This document shows positions 17,301 through 26,047 of a stretch of 64,000 nucleotides of DNA, in pieces. A model generated the notes under the pieces. It saw only the letters and a program-made list of their open reading frames with translations, had not been told where the DNA came from and searched no databases. The stretch's first letter is position 1. Every line of letters begins with the position of its first letter. The DNA lies in NCBI RefSeq assembly GCF_030814475.1, contig NZ_JAUSVF010000003.1, positions 310,001-374,000 on the forward strand. Reading direction: 5' to 3'. The translations under genes and the position numbers were made by a program. The stretch comes from Pararhizobium capsulatum DSM 1112. GTDB lineage: Bacteria > Pseudomonadota > Alphaproteobacteria > Rhizobiales > Rhizobiaceae.

Positions 17301-18674
17301 TCAGCGCTCGACAACCTCACAACTCCGCTCCATGAGTTCACCGACGAACGCGGTGTTAAAGTTGCTCGATTGAAATTTCGGATGGCTCAAGACCATTTTG
17401 TGAAAGCCGGCGGTGGTGGTTACTCCCTCAATCACAACTTCATCAAGAGCTCTGCGCATCCTCGCAATAGCCTCATCGCGATCCCTCCCCCAGCATACGA
17501 GCTTGCCCACCATGGAATCGTAGAACGGCGGGATCACGTAGCCGGTCTCGATGTGGGTTTCCATCCTGACGCCAAACCCGCCCGGTGGATGATAGCGAGT
17601 GACTTTTCCCGGACTGGGCGCAAAATCCCGCTCTGGATTTTCCGCGTTAATGCGGCATTCAATTGCATGCCCCGAAATGCGGACGTCTTCCTGACGTAAC
17701 CTGATCGGCATTCCGCTGGCGATTTCGAGCTGCATCTTAATCAGATCGATACCCGTCACCATTTCCGAGACCGGATGCTCGACCTGAATGCGGGTGTTCA
17801 TTTCAATGAAGTAAAATTTCCGTTCGCTGTTATCAAAGACAAACTCCACCGTGCCGGCGTTCTTGTATTGCACAGCATTGCAAAGCGCGATTGCTGCCTC
17901 CGCAAGCGCGTCCCGCAGGGTCTGGTCGAGAACGGGCGAAGGCGCTTCCTCGATGAGTTTTTGATTGCGTCTTTGCGCAGAGCAGTCACGCTCCCCCAGA
18001 TGGAGCGTCCGGTTACCGTCGGAGATAACCTGAATTTCGATGTGCCTGATATCGGTCAGGTAACGCTCGATATAGACGGCAGCATCGCCGAAGGCGACCT
18101 CCGCTTCGGACATGATTTCCGACAGATCACGTTCGAGGGTTTCGCGCCGCTGCACGACACGCATGCCACGTCCGCCACCGCCTGCTGCTGCTTTGATCAG
18201 CAGGGGGAAGCCGACCTCGTCTGCAACAGCAAGTGCTTCCGCAGCGTCAGAAATGGAACCGATTGAGCCAGGAACATTTGGAACCCCCGCCTTACGGGCG
18301 ATTTTCTTGGCCTCGATCTTGTCGCCCATCTGGCGAATGACATGCCCGGGAGGGCCAACAAAGATGAGGCCTTCCTTTTCACACGTCTCGGCGAATTCTG
18401 AATTCTCGGCCAGAAAACCGTAGCCGGGATGGATGGCCTCCACCTTGAAGGCCAGAGCCGCGCCAATAATAGCCTGCTGATTGCGATAGCTGAACTTCGC
18501 CTGGGCAGGTCCGATGCAGATGGACTGATCGGCAAGCCTCACCGGCAGAGAGTCTGCATCCGCCTCAGAATAGGCAATCACGCTGCGGATACCAAGTTCC
18601 TTGCATGCCCGGATGATCCGCAGAGCGATTTCACCGCGATTGGCGATCAGAACACTCTTAATGAGTTCTGGCAT
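17301..18674 (-). CDS. accC: Biotin carboxylase subunit of a multi-gene carboxylase
   Basis: ATP- and bicarbonate-dependent carboxylation of biotin on the carrier protein. 457 residues, the normal AccC size. The N-terminal pre-ATP-grasp domain starts VLIANRGEIALRIIRACKEL. The glycine-rich loop KAAAGGGGRGM is at 161-171, HIEIQV and ERDCSAQRRNQKLIEE lie in the ATP-grasp core, and EMNTRIQVEH carries metal and catalytic residues near 285. The ATG at 18674 follows the carrier gene by 25 bases. Together with the carrier and a carboxyltransferase upstream it forms a complete biotin enzyme in three chains. A housekeeping acetyl-CoA carboxylase copy should exist elsewhere, so this is a specialised paralogue. 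Confidence 0.93.
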   Translation of the reverse strand: MPELIKSVLIANRGEIALRIIRACKELGIRSVIAYSEADADSLPVRLADQSICIGPAQAKFSYRNQQAIIGAALAFKVEAIHPGYGFLAENSEFAETCEKEGLIFVGPPGHVIRQMGDKIEAKKIARKAGVPNVPGSIGSISDAAEALAVADEVGFPLLIKAAAGGGGRGMRVVQRRETLERDLSEIMSEAEVAFGDAAVYIERYLTDIRHIEIQVISDGNRTLHLGERDCSAQRRNQKLIEEAPSPVLDQTLRDALAEAAIALCNAVQYKNAGTVEFVFDNSERKFYFIEMNTRIQVEHPVSEMVTGIDLIKMQLEIASGMPIRLRQEDVRISGHAIECRINAENPERDFAPSPGKVTRYHPPGGFGVRMETHIETGYVIPPFYDSMVGKLVCWGRDRDEAIARMRRALDEVVIEGVTTTAGFHKMVLSHPKFQSSNFNTAFVGELMERSCEVVER

Positions 18675-18699
18675 TGTTCGTCTCCCGATTTCCGCTCTA

Positions 18700-19197
18700 T
18701 CAGTGCTTCTTGATGATCATCAGCGGCTGGCCGTATTCGACAGGTTGTTCATTATCGACAAAGATCCTGGCGACGGTTCCCGCGACCCCGGCCTCGATGT
18801 TGTTCATCAGCTTCATAACTTCGACAATGCACAGGACGGTTTGCAAACCGACAGCGTCGCCGACCTTCACAAAATTCGGGGCTCCGGGTTTAGGCCCTGC
18901 ATAGAAGGTCCCGACCATTGGCGCCTTGATAAGGACCTCGTCTATGGCAAGTTCACTTGAGGCAGCAGCGGGTGCAGGCGCGACCACAACTGCCGGCGTA
19001 TCGGTTACGGCGCGCGTTGAAGACGATATTGCAAGGGAGGCAGGAACAACGGGCTCGGGAGTAACACCCTGCTTGTTGCGCGAGATGAACAGTTCCAGCT
19101 CGCCGAACTTCAGTGAGAATTCACGCACATCCTCCGTAACATTCACCCAGTCAACGATCGCCTTCACTTCTTTCAGATCGATATCTTTAAGCGACAT
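18700..19197 (-). CDS. accB: Biotin carboxyl carrier protein
   Basis: 165 residues; carries biotin between carboxylase and carboxyltransferase. The N-terminal part (LKDIDLKEVKAIVDWVNVTE, then DVREFSLKFGELELFISR) matches AccB. An Ala/Pro/Val-rich linker follows at 50-82, then a biotinyl domain with APMVGTFYAGPKPGAPNFVK and the attachment site EVMKLMN with Lys129. The chosen ATG at 19197 overlaps the carboxyltransferase end by 11 bases; the longer frame to 19233 lies wholly inside that gene. The AccB-type N-terminus beside an OadA/PycB-type partner is a mixed arrangement. Confidence 0.93.
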   Translation of the reverse strand: MSLKDIDLKEVKAIVDWVNVTEDVREFSLKFGELELFISRNKQGVTPEPVVPASLAISSSTRAVTDTPAVVVAPAPAAASSELAIDEVLIKAPMVGTFYAGPKPGAPNFVKVGDAVGLQTVLCIVEVMKLMNNIEAGVAGTVARIFVDNEQPVEYGQPLMIIKKH

Positions 19198-20728
19198 TTT
19201 CACTCTCTCCCTTTTCGAGGCTGATGCGTACATCCGCGGTTTTCAAGACGATGGTTCCGCGACTTTTTTTCTGGTGAAGACCCTTGATCACATCCAGAAG
19301 CGAAGATGGTGCATCGTCAGCCCTGCCGCCGGATGCCACGGCTTTCTGCATTTCATCGACCTGTGTGCCGGCGAACATCGCACGCAGCAGCACATGATCG
19401 ATGCTGTCGTCGGGATGGCGCGCATGAATGTCCGGCAGCATCGGCGCGATCGTTGTCGGCTCAAGCGCGATGTTGGACGCCCCATTGGCAATGATCCGGT
19501 CATGCAACTCGGGCGCAATCGGGGCCAGTAGCTTGCCATAATAACCGAGCGCATATTTCTTGATCTCGTTCGGTACGACACCGTACCGGTCACCTGAAAT
19601 CATGTTCATGACTGCCTGGGTTCCGACGAACTGGGCAAAAGGCGTGATCATGATCGGAAAAGCGAGCTCAGCGCGCACGCGAGCAACCTCGTAAAGGAGC
19701 TCATCGAACCGGTGCGAGAGACCCGCCGTTTCCAGTTGCGACCGGAAATTCGAGAGCATTCCGCCGGGGAGCTGGTGCATGTAGTGGAGGCCGTCATATT
19801 CCACCGGGATACCCAGTGGCTTGCCCTCGTCCTCCGCAATTTTTTTCAGCTTCTGCGAAATGGCGTCGATTGCGTCGTCGTTGACGTTCACCGTGTACCC
19901 AAGAGCCCGCAAATCACGCACGATACGTTGTGTCGATGGCTGGCCGGCACCATTGGCCAGCGGCGCGATCGATGTGTGCAGTGCATCGCAACCAAGTTCG
20001 ACCGCCTCCAGATAAACCAGTGGCGCCAAGGCTGTCAGGCAATGACTGTGAAGCTCGAGCGGGCGGTCGCCGATTACATTCTTGATGGCCGGAACTAGGG
20101 TTCGGATCCGTTCAGGCGTCAACAGACCACCCGCGTCCTTGAGCATGATGGCATCGACATCGGTCTTGTCGATCAGTTCACGTGCCTTAGAGATATAGAG
20201 CTCGTCCGTGTGCACCGGGCTTTCGCAAAACGACAGAGCGCCGAAAGTGGAGGCCCCGAGTTCCTTGGCCCTGACGAGACCGGGCGCGATATTGTCGATG
20301 TCATTCAGGCCGTCGAACGAGCCTATAACGCGGAATCCGTTCGCATAAAGTCTTTCGACCCAAGCCTTGATGACGTCGTCAGCCAAAAAATCGAACGAAG
20401 CAATGTTCTTTGAACGGACCAACGCCCGAAACAGGGTATTCGGCGCGGCCTTGTGGGCCAGTCTTACCCGCTCCCAGGGGTCTTCCTTGAGATAGCGAAC
20501 CGCGACATCGAACTGGATCGGCGCCATCAGGTCGACCTGTTCGAACCCGCCATGATCGAACTCATCCGCCATGGAAAGAATGTGTTCTGTGCGCATGCGT
20601 GTCGCCCACAGGCTCTGGTGCGCGTCCCGCAGGGTCGTGTCGATGATCTTGATCTCGCGCCGACTGTTTGGCGGGCGGCCGCCCATGCTCATGATGCTGG
20701 CGATCGTTTGCTTGTCTTCTATCGTCAT
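19187..20728 (-). CDS. Carboxyltransferase subunit, OadA/PycB-like
   Basis: 513-residue homologue of the carboxyltransferase of oxaloacetate decarboxylase alpha and two-subunit pyruvate carboxylase. The HMGL-like TIM barrel opens IKIIDTTLRDAHQSLWATRM at 27-45. MLKDAGG carries the metal-bridging lysine at 197 and LELHSHC the metal histidines at 227 and 229. A PYC_OADA conserved region follows (YDGLHYMHQLPGGMLSNFRS, then GTQAVMNMISGDRYGVVPNE). No biotinyl domain is fused; the carrier is the next gene. Pyruvate is the usual acceptor or product, so it may feed or drain pyruvate/oxaloacetate for this sugar operon, or use another 2-keto acid. Confidence 0.85.
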   Translation of the reverse strand: MTIEDKQTIASIMSMGGRPPNSRREIKIIDTTLRDAHQSLWATRMRTEHILSMADEFDHGGFEQVDLMAPIQFDVAVRYLKEDPWERVRLAHKAAPNTLFRALVRSKNIASFDFLADDVIKAWVERLYANGFRVIGSFDGLNDIDNIAPGLVRAKELGASTFGALSFCESPVHTDELYISKARELIDKTDVDAIMLKDAGGLLTPERIRTLVPAIKNVIGDRPLELHSHCLTALAPLVYLEAVELGCDALHTSIAPLANGAGQPSTQRIVRDLRALGYTVNVNDDAIDAISQKLKKIAEDEGKPLGIPVEYDGLHYMHQLPGGMLSNFRSQLETAGLSHRFDELLYEVARVRAELAFPIMITPFAQFVGTQAVMNMISGDRYGVVPNEIKKYALGYYGKLLAPIAPELHDRIIANGASNIALEPTTIAPMLPDIHARHPDDSIDHVLLRAMFAGTQVDEMQKAVASGGRADDAPSSLLDVIKGLHQKKSRGTIVLKTADVRISLEKGESENVA

Positions 20729-20816
20729 CTCATCGGTCTCCCGTCATTGTTTTCCAAGTTGCATCCGACATCGCCTGCAAGTCCCAGAGGCGGAATTCCC
20801 GGTGCCTCCGAAAGGA

Positions 20817-21905
20817 TCACGCGGCCAACCTCTCGACGCGACGGATCGCAGCAGCGACATCGACGGCGGTGATCGAGAATGGCAGGTTGTTGAGATGCGG
20901 CGCGGTCATTGTCCAATCGGCGATTTCGGCAATTTCCGCTCCAGTAGCGTCCTCCATGCCGAGTTGCTGTAGGGTCGTGGCAAGTTCGATGGAGCGGTGA
21001 AATGCGATTATGTCCGCAAGCTCAGCATCAGAGCGACCCTCCGCGGCAAGCTGGACCAAAACACCCCAGGCGACGTGCTGACCATGAATCGCATTTTTCG
21101 CACCCCGCGCCTTGACCAGGCCGCGCGTCAGCGAATGGGACAGCGATAATCCCCCATTTTCGAAACCAAGGCCGCTCATCAAGATCACCGCCTCGATGGT
21201 AGCCTCGAGGGCGTCGCTGACTTCACCGAGCTCCACTGACTGCAGTGCGGCTTCGGAATGCTCTCGCAGGACGCGGTAACAAGCATCGGCGATGACGATA
21301 GCGGTAAGCAATGGCCGAGTGCCGAAGGGGGTTATGCCATTGCCGGCAAGGCATCCGTCCGCCTCGAATTTTTTCGAGATCGCGTCGCCTATCCCGGCGC
21401 GCAAAAATAGCGCCGGCGCAGCCGCAATCAATTTCGTATCGACGATCACCGCCTGCGGGCTGCGCTTCAAACGGTCGACTGAGATCATTACGTGATGGTC
21501 GTCATACATCGCGATCGAAGCGCTAGTCGGGCTGTCGTTGGAGGCAATGGTCGGAACGGTGATCACATCGATGCCAAGCTTTAGAGCCAGCCCCTTCGAT
21601 GCATCCAGCGATTTGCCGCCGCCAATGCCGATGGCGACACTAGGAACGATGCCGCCCAACGTGGCAATGACCGCATCAATGGCTGCATAGGTGATCTCGC
21701 CGTCAAACGCACATATGATCGGCGTAAGCCCAGCATCCCTCAGGATGGCTTCGATGCGGGGGCCCATCTTTTCGAGAATGAACGCATCGGCGATCACCGC
21801 CGGTGACGGGCCGAAGGCAGCAGCCACCTGGCCAAGTTCATCCAGCGCGTCTGGTCCCTGGATATAACGATGGGGCGCGCCAAAAATTTTTCGAATACTC
21901 GTCAT
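20817..21905 (-). CDS. GldA-like iron-containing alcohol dehydrogenase
   Basis: NAD-dependent polyol dehydrogenase of the glycerol dehydrogenase group, 362 residues. The dinucleotide-binding GIGGGKSLDASKGLA lies near 92-106, ITVPTIASNDSPTSASIAMY near 115, then the metal-site residues: Asp in RAGIGDAISKKFEA, His in GLSLSHSLTRGL, His in HGQHVAWG. Family members interconvert glycerol and dihydroxyacetone or similar polyols. The ATG overlaps the cupin gene stop (ATGA). With the split transketolase and FGGY kinases in the same operon, a role in handling dihydroxyacetone or another short ketose is plausible but inferred. Confidence 0.85.
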   Translation of the reverse strand: MTSIRKIFGAPHRYIQGPDALDELGQVAAAFGPSPAVIADAFILEKMGPRIEAILRDAGLTPIICAFDGEITYAAIDAVIATLGGIVPSVAIGIGGGKSLDASKGLALKLGIDVITVPTIASNDSPTSASIAMYDDHHVMISVDRLKRSPQAVIVDTKLIAAAPALFLRAGIGDAISKKFEADGCLAGNGITPFGTRPLLTAIVIADACYRVLREHSEAALQSVELGEVSDALEATIEAVILMSGLGFENGGLSLSHSLTRGLVKARGAKNAIHGQHVAWGVLVQLAAEGRSDAELADIIAFHRSIELATTLQQLGMEDATGAEIAEIADWTMTAPHLNNLPFSITAVDVAAAIRRVERLAA

Positions 21906-22456
21906 CGGGTGATCCTCTCGGCATAATCGGCACCTAAACCAATTGCCTCGTAGTGGCGGCGGACCATTGCCAGCTTTGTAAACACATCCTCGTAGCCGAG
22001 CGCCACACCGTTCGGATCGACATAGACGTAGCCACCGGTGACGTGGAACAAGGTGATCATTTCCGGAACGTCGTCTGGAACCACTAGAGTGTGCGTTTCG
22101 CCAGGAGGCTCGAAGGCATAACTCTGCGGCACGGCTTCCCAGTCATGCTCAAGGTATGACCAGCGGCCGCGAAGGGTAAAGGCGTGTACCGGGCCAGCAT
22201 GCCGGTGTCTCGACAGGACACCGGAATTGCGAACCCTCAACAAATTGACATAGTAACCTTGGCTCACGCAGAGCACGAGCGGCTTGAACCACACGCCATC
22301 TGCCTGTGGCACCCACAACTCCTCGCCCGCATCGAGATCAATGGCTCCCGCCATAAAGATATCCGGCATCATGCCGAAGGGCTGCGGTCCGCGATAGGCA
22401 ATTTTGGAGTGGTCGCGGCGATCCGGAACAGTCTCGCGGCCGGTTTCATCGAGCAT
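21902..22456 (-). CDS. Cupin, 2,4'-dihydroxyacetophenone dioxygenase-like
   Basis: 184-residue single cupin with an AGGAGG site before the ATG at 22456; the longer frame to 22615 lies inside the next gene. Metal-type residues are in GVLSRHRHAGPVHAFTLRGR and the second cupin motif in YAFEPPGETHTLVVPDDVPE. A C-terminal stretch FHVTGGYVYVDPNGVALGYE then DVFTKLAMVRRHY is shared with the dioxygenase family that cleaves 2,4'-dihydroxyacetophenone. In a sugar operon such a cupin could act on a hydroxyketone or aldose as an isomerase or oxygenase. The exact reaction cannot be told. Confidence 0.75.
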   Translation of the reverse strand: MLDETGRETVPDRRDHSKIAYRGPQPFGMMPDIFMAGAIDLDAGEELWVPQADGVWFKPLVLCVSQGYYVNLLRVRNSGVLSRHRHAGPVHAFTLRGRWSYLEHDWEAVPQSYAFEPPGETHTLVVPDDVPEMITLFHVTGGYVYVDPNGVALGYEDVFTKLAMVRRHYEAIGLGADYAERITR

Positions 22457-22475
22457 GATGTCCTCCTGTTTTCTG

Positions 22476-23252
22476 TCAATCCAATGGGAACGCGTCGCTG
22501 GGCGCCCCCCAGGAGCAGTAGCCTCCGTCCACCGGCAGCGTGATGGCGGTGATAAACTTCGCCTTGTCCGAGGCCAGGAACACCATCGCCTCGGCGATGT
22601 CCTCGGCCGAACCAAGCTTGCCCATCGGCGTGCGCCGGCGGATGCGCTTCTCGTCGATCTTGCCCTCGGCGATCAGCTTTTCGGTGAGCGGCGTCAGCAT
22701 ATAGCCGGGGGCCACCGCATTGACGCGGACATTGTGGGGACCCCATTCGCAGCCGAGTACCTGGGTAAGCATACCGATGCCGGCCTTGGCGGCGCTGTAG
22801 GCGGTGCGGACCGGCAGGCCGAGCAGGCCGGCGATCGAGTTGAGATTGAGGATGACCCCGGATTTCTGCGCAATCATCGAGGGCGCTACGGTTTTCGACA
22901 CCAGATAGGTGCCGGTCAGATGCACATCGAGCAGGCGCTGCCAATGGGTGAGCGTTTGCTCGACCGTTGGCGTGAAGCTGTCGGGCATGCCGGCATTGTT
23001 GACGAGGATGTCGATGCGGCCGAAGCGTTCCAGCACAGTCTTGACCATGGCCTCGACATCGGCCTCGCTGGAGACGTCGCCGCCGACAGAGAAATGTTTA
23101 TCCCCGAGCCGGGCGGCCGCCTCCCGGGCGGCGTCGGCCCGCAGGTCGTTGATGACCACGGTTGCGCCCTCGCGGGCAAAGGCGGTGGCGGTGGCATAGC
23201 CCAGCCCGCTCGCGCCGCCGGTGACGAGCGCAATCCTGTCTTGCAGAAGCAT
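22476..23252 (-). CDS. Short-chain dehydrogenase/reductase
   Basis: Classical SDR of 258 residues, cytoplasmic, NAD(P)-dependent. The cofactor motif TGGASGLG lies at 11-18, NNAGMP near 88, catalytic Tyr and Lys in YSAAK near 155, and the end DGGYCSWG is typical. The acidic residue after the second strand (INDLRADAA) favours NAD. It starts 9 bases after the transketolase C-half gene. Likely oxidises or reduces a sugar, polyol or aldonate intermediate. Confidence 0.88.
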   Translation of the reverse strand: MLLQDRIALVTGGASGLGYATATAFAREGATVVINDLRADAAREAAARLGDKHFSVGGDVSSEADVEAMVKTVLERFGRIDILVNNAGMPDSFTPTVEQTLTHWQRLLDVHLTGTYLVSKTVAPSMIAQKSGVILNLNSIAGLLGLPVRTAYSAAKAGIGMLTQVLGCEWGPHNVRVNAVAPGYMLTPLTEKLIAEGKIDEKRIRRRTPMGKLGSAEDIAEAMVFLASDKAKFITAITLPVDGGYCSWGAPSDAFPLD

Positions 23253-23261
23253 GGTTCTCTC

Positions 23262-24260
23262 CTATTGACCGTCGACGATGGCACGCAGGAAGCGTGGCGT
23301 GTCGACGCCGTATTTTGCTTCGAGATATTCCTGCGACCCGCATTCGAAGAAGCTGTCGACGAGCCCGATCTTGATCATCGGCTTGACGATGCCGGCATCA
23401 TAGAGCGCCTCAACTACCAGCGAGGCGAGACCGCCGGAGGTCTTGTGGTTTTCGGCGACGATGACGCGGTCGAACCGCTTTGCGAATTCGATCACCGATT
23501 TTGCGTCGAACGGCTTGATGGTGCCGACATGCAGGACACCGGCGTCGACGCCCCGGTCCTTCGCCGCCTTGGCGGCGTCGAGCGCCCGTGCCGTCATGTA
23601 ACCGGCAGAGATGATGCCAACCTCGCGGCCCGGCCTCAGCACTTTCGCCTTGCCGACCTCGAAGACGTAGTCCGGTCCAAGCTCGACCGGCACCTTACCG
23701 CGCAGGTTGCGGACATAGACGGTACCGGGGATATCGGCGACGGCGCGCACCACCTGCTTCAGTTCGGTGGCGTCGCAGGGATCGATGATGGTGAGATCGG
23801 CAATGCCGCGCATCATGTTGAGGTCTTCGGTCGCCTGGTGTGTGGCGCCATAGCCGTTGACCAGCCCTGGCATGCCGGCGAAGATCTTCACATTGGCCAT
23901 AGAATGGGCACAGGCGAGCGCGACGAAGTCATAGGCACGCCTGGTGATGAACACCGAATAGGTGGTGCAGTAGGCGATCTTGCCAGTCTTGGCGAGGCCG
24001 GCGGCGGTCATAATCAAGTTCTGCTCGGCCATGCCGACATTGAAGAAGCGGGTCGGGTGGGCATCTCGGAACGGCAGGATGTCGCTATAGCGGCCCATGT
24101 CGGCAGTCAGCCCGACGATTTCCGGCCGCTCGCTGGCAAGAGCTGCCAGTGTGTGGCCGAAGGGAGCGATCTCGGTGACCTTGCCGGCGATGTCGATCAG
24201 TTCGCCCATGCCGCGGGTGCGGCCGGACACCGATGCAGTGGTGGCGGGGGTATCAGCCAT
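23262..24260 (-). CDS. Transketolase, C-terminal subunit
   Basis: 332 residues covering the pyrimidine-binding and C-terminal domains of a split transketolase. Visible signatures are VGLTADMGRYSDILPFRDAH, then GMAEQNLIMTAAGLAKTGKI with the catalytic glutamate of GxAEQN, and VIVAENHKTSGGLASLV in the last domain. The gene overlaps the N-subunit stop by 8 bases, so the two are made together. Two-chain transketolases appear in specialised sugar pathways such as apulose-4-phosphate transketolase (subunits AptA/AptB). Confidence 0.9.
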   Translation of the reverse strand: MADTPATTASVSGRTRGMGELIDIAGKVTEIAPFGHTLAALASERPEIVGLTADMGRYSDILPFRDAHPTRFFNVGMAEQNLIMTAAGLAKTGKIAYCTTYSVFITRRAYDFVALACAHSMANVKIFAGMPGLVNGYGATHQATEDLNMMRGIADLTIIDPCDATELKQVVRAVADIPGTVYVRNLRGKVPVELGPDYVFEVGKAKVLRPGREVGIISAGYMTARALDAAKAAKDRGVDAGVLHVGTIKPFDAKSVIEFAKRFDRVIVAENHKTSGGLASLVVEALYDAGIVKPMIKIGLVDSFFECGSQEYLEAKYGVDTPRFLRAIVDGQ

Positions 24261-25095
24261 TATGGGTCTCCAGTTCCTCGATGAGCGCGGTCCATTCGGA
24301 ATTGTCGATGCGCACGAAATGGGCGCGGTCGCGGGCCATAACGGTGGGAATGCCGAAGCCGGGCGTGGTGCGCATAACGATGGCCTTCGGTTTTCCGTTT
24401 GGATTACGCGATGATGCCAACGCCTGCACGAGTTCCTCGATGCTGTTGCCGTTGATCTCGACGGTCTCCCAGCCGAAGGCGGTGAGCTTGTCGGCTACCG
24501 GCTCGATCTTCACCGTCACCGGACCATCGGCCTGGATGCCGTTGCAGTCGATCAGCGCGACAAGATTGTCGCATTTGAAGGTGGCGCCGCCCATGGCGGC
24601 CTCCCAGGTCGAGCCCTCCTGCAGTTCGCCGTCGGAAAATTCGCAGAAGACGCGAGCCGGCGAACCGTCGAGCCTGAGACCCATGGCCATGCCGACCGCC
24701 TGGCCGAGGCCGTGGCCGAGCGAGCCGCCAACCATCTCGACGCCGGGCGTGTCGTCAAAGGTGCTCATCGGCAGGCGCGAGCCGTTGAGGCCATAGCTCG
24801 AAAGTTCGTCCTCGCGGATGATGCCGGCTTCGGCGAGCACCGCATACATCGCGATCGAATAATGACCGGTCGACAAAACGAAACGGTCGCGGCCCTTCCA
24901 CTCGGGATCCTGCGGATCGTAGCGCATCTCGTGGAAATACAGCGTCGCCAGGCAATCGGCCATGCCGAGCCCCTGGGCGATGTAGCCCTCGCCCTTGCCG
25001 CTCGCCATGTTCATCATCTTGCGGCGCAGGTTGAGGGCCCGGCTGGCAAGCGCCGTCAGGTCCGGCGACGAGGGAGGATGGTTGAGAATGGTCAT
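24253..25095 (-). CDS. Transketolase, N-terminal (thiamine diphosphate) subunit
   Basis: 280 residues from the ATG at 25095, which has GAGGAG upstream; the longer frame (25116) begins inside that site. Signatures: GKGEGYIAQGLGMADCLATL, RDRFVLSTGHYSIAMYAVLA, GGSLGHGLGQAVGMAMG, and the ThDP motif SDGELQEGSTWEAAMGGATF followed by NLVALIDCNG. It transfers two-carbon ketol units between phosphosugars. Pairing with the next gene gives a complete enzyme. Its place in an inducible-looking sugar operon points to a branched or rare ketose phosphate as donor. Confidence 0.9.
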   Translation of the reverse strand: MTILNHPPSSPDLTALASRALNLRRKMMNMASGKGEGYIAQGLGMADCLATLYFHEMRYDPQDPEWKGRDRFVLSTGHYSIAMYAVLAEAGIIREDELSSYGLNGSRLPMSTFDDTPGVEMVGGSLGHGLGQAVGMAMGLRLDGSPARVFCEFSDGELQEGSTWEAAMGGATFKCDNLVALIDCNGIQADGPVTVKIEPVADKLTAFGWETVEINGNSIEELVQALASSRNPNGKPKAIVMRTTPGFGIPTVMARDRAHFVRIDNSEWTALIEELETHNG

Positions 25096-25138
25096 GATAC
25101 AAAACTCCTCATGCAATGACTAAAACAGGTGGGTCGGG

Positions 25139-26047
25139 TCATACCGGCAGACCGGGGCGAGCCCAGTCCATCGACACCAGTCGGCCGCTGCCTGACAGGG
25201 TAACAAAGGCGGTCTTCATCTCGGGACCGCCGAAGCACAGATTGGTGGTGTAGGGGTCGGGGGTGCGGATGCGCTCGACCTCGGTTCCATTCGGGGAGAC
25301 CACGACGATGCCGCCGAGCCGCAGCGTGGCGATGCAGATATTGCCGCCGGCTTCGACGGCGAGCGAATCGTAGCGCTGGAAGCCCGGCAGGCCGGCTGCG
25401 AGATCGCCACCGGTCGGCGACGGCCAGTCGACCTTTGCCAGGACCCCGGGTGCGTCGATCTTCCACGACCACAGCCGGCCTGACGAAGTTTCGGCGACAT
25501 AGAGAATGCGGCCGTCCGGCGACAGGCCGATGCCGTTGGGACCGACCAGCGGATAGGCGACCTCCTGGATGAAGCTGCCATCGGCCCTGGCATAGTAGAC
25601 GGCACCGAAATCGACCTTGCGACCCTCGCGGTGGCCGTGATCGGTGAAATAGAAACCGCCATGGCTGTCGAAGACGATGTCGTTGGGGGCCGACAGCGGG
25701 ATAGCGCCGCAGCGGTCATAAAGTATTTCGACCTTGCCGGTTTCCGGGTCTACGCGTTGGATACTGCCGCCCGTATTGTCAGGTGCCTTGCCGACCGGGC
25801 GCCAGCCGGCCGGGCCGCGATCCCAGCTGAAGCCGCCATTGTTGCAGACATAGATATGACCGTCCGGCCCCATGGCTAGGCCATTGGGGCCACCGCCGGT
25901 GTCGGCGACCAGCGACTTGTTCCCATCGGGCGTGATCCGGGTCAGCTGACCGCGGCCGATTTCGCCGAGCACGATACTGCCATCCGGCACTAGCACCGGA
26001 CCTTCCGGGAAGGCCAGATCGCCGGTGATTTCGATAAAATCCCTCAT
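25139..26047 (-). CDS. SMP-30/gluconolactonase family lactonase
   Basis: 302-residue six-bladed beta-propeller hydrolase. Metal-binding features are seen in FPEGPVLVPDGSIVLGEIGR (first Glu), GPNGLAMGPDGHIYVCNNGG, SAPNDIVFDSHGGFYFTDHG and GPNGIGLSPDGRILYVAETS. Such enzymes open sugar lactones made by sugar dehydrogenases. No signal peptide is present, so it acts in the cytoplasm. Its start overlaps the HAD gene stop. A lactonase beside an SDR suggests an oxidative arm (aldose to lactone to aldonate) in the same pathway. Confidence 0.85.
   Translation of the reverse strand: MRDFIEITGDLAFPEGPVLVPDGSIVLGEIGRGQLTRITPDGNKSLVADTGGGPNGLAMGPDGHIYVCNNGGFSWDRGPAGWRPVGKAPDNTGGSIQRVDPETGKVEILYDRCGAIPLSAPNDIVFDSHGGFYFTDHGHREGRKVDFGAVYYARADGSFIQEVAYPLVGPNGIGLSPDGRILYVAETSSGRLWSWKIDAPGVLAKVDWPSPTGGDLAAGLPGFQRYDSLAVEAGGNICIATLRLGGIVVVSPNGTEVERIRTPDPYTTNLCFGGPEMKTAFVTLSGSGRLVSMDWARPGLPV

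Noticed and set aside
22404..24284. A 626-codon open frame on the plus strand
   Set aside because: It lies wholly opposite the SDR and transketolase genes, has no recognisable domain and no ribosome site; GC-rich genes often leave such antisense frames.
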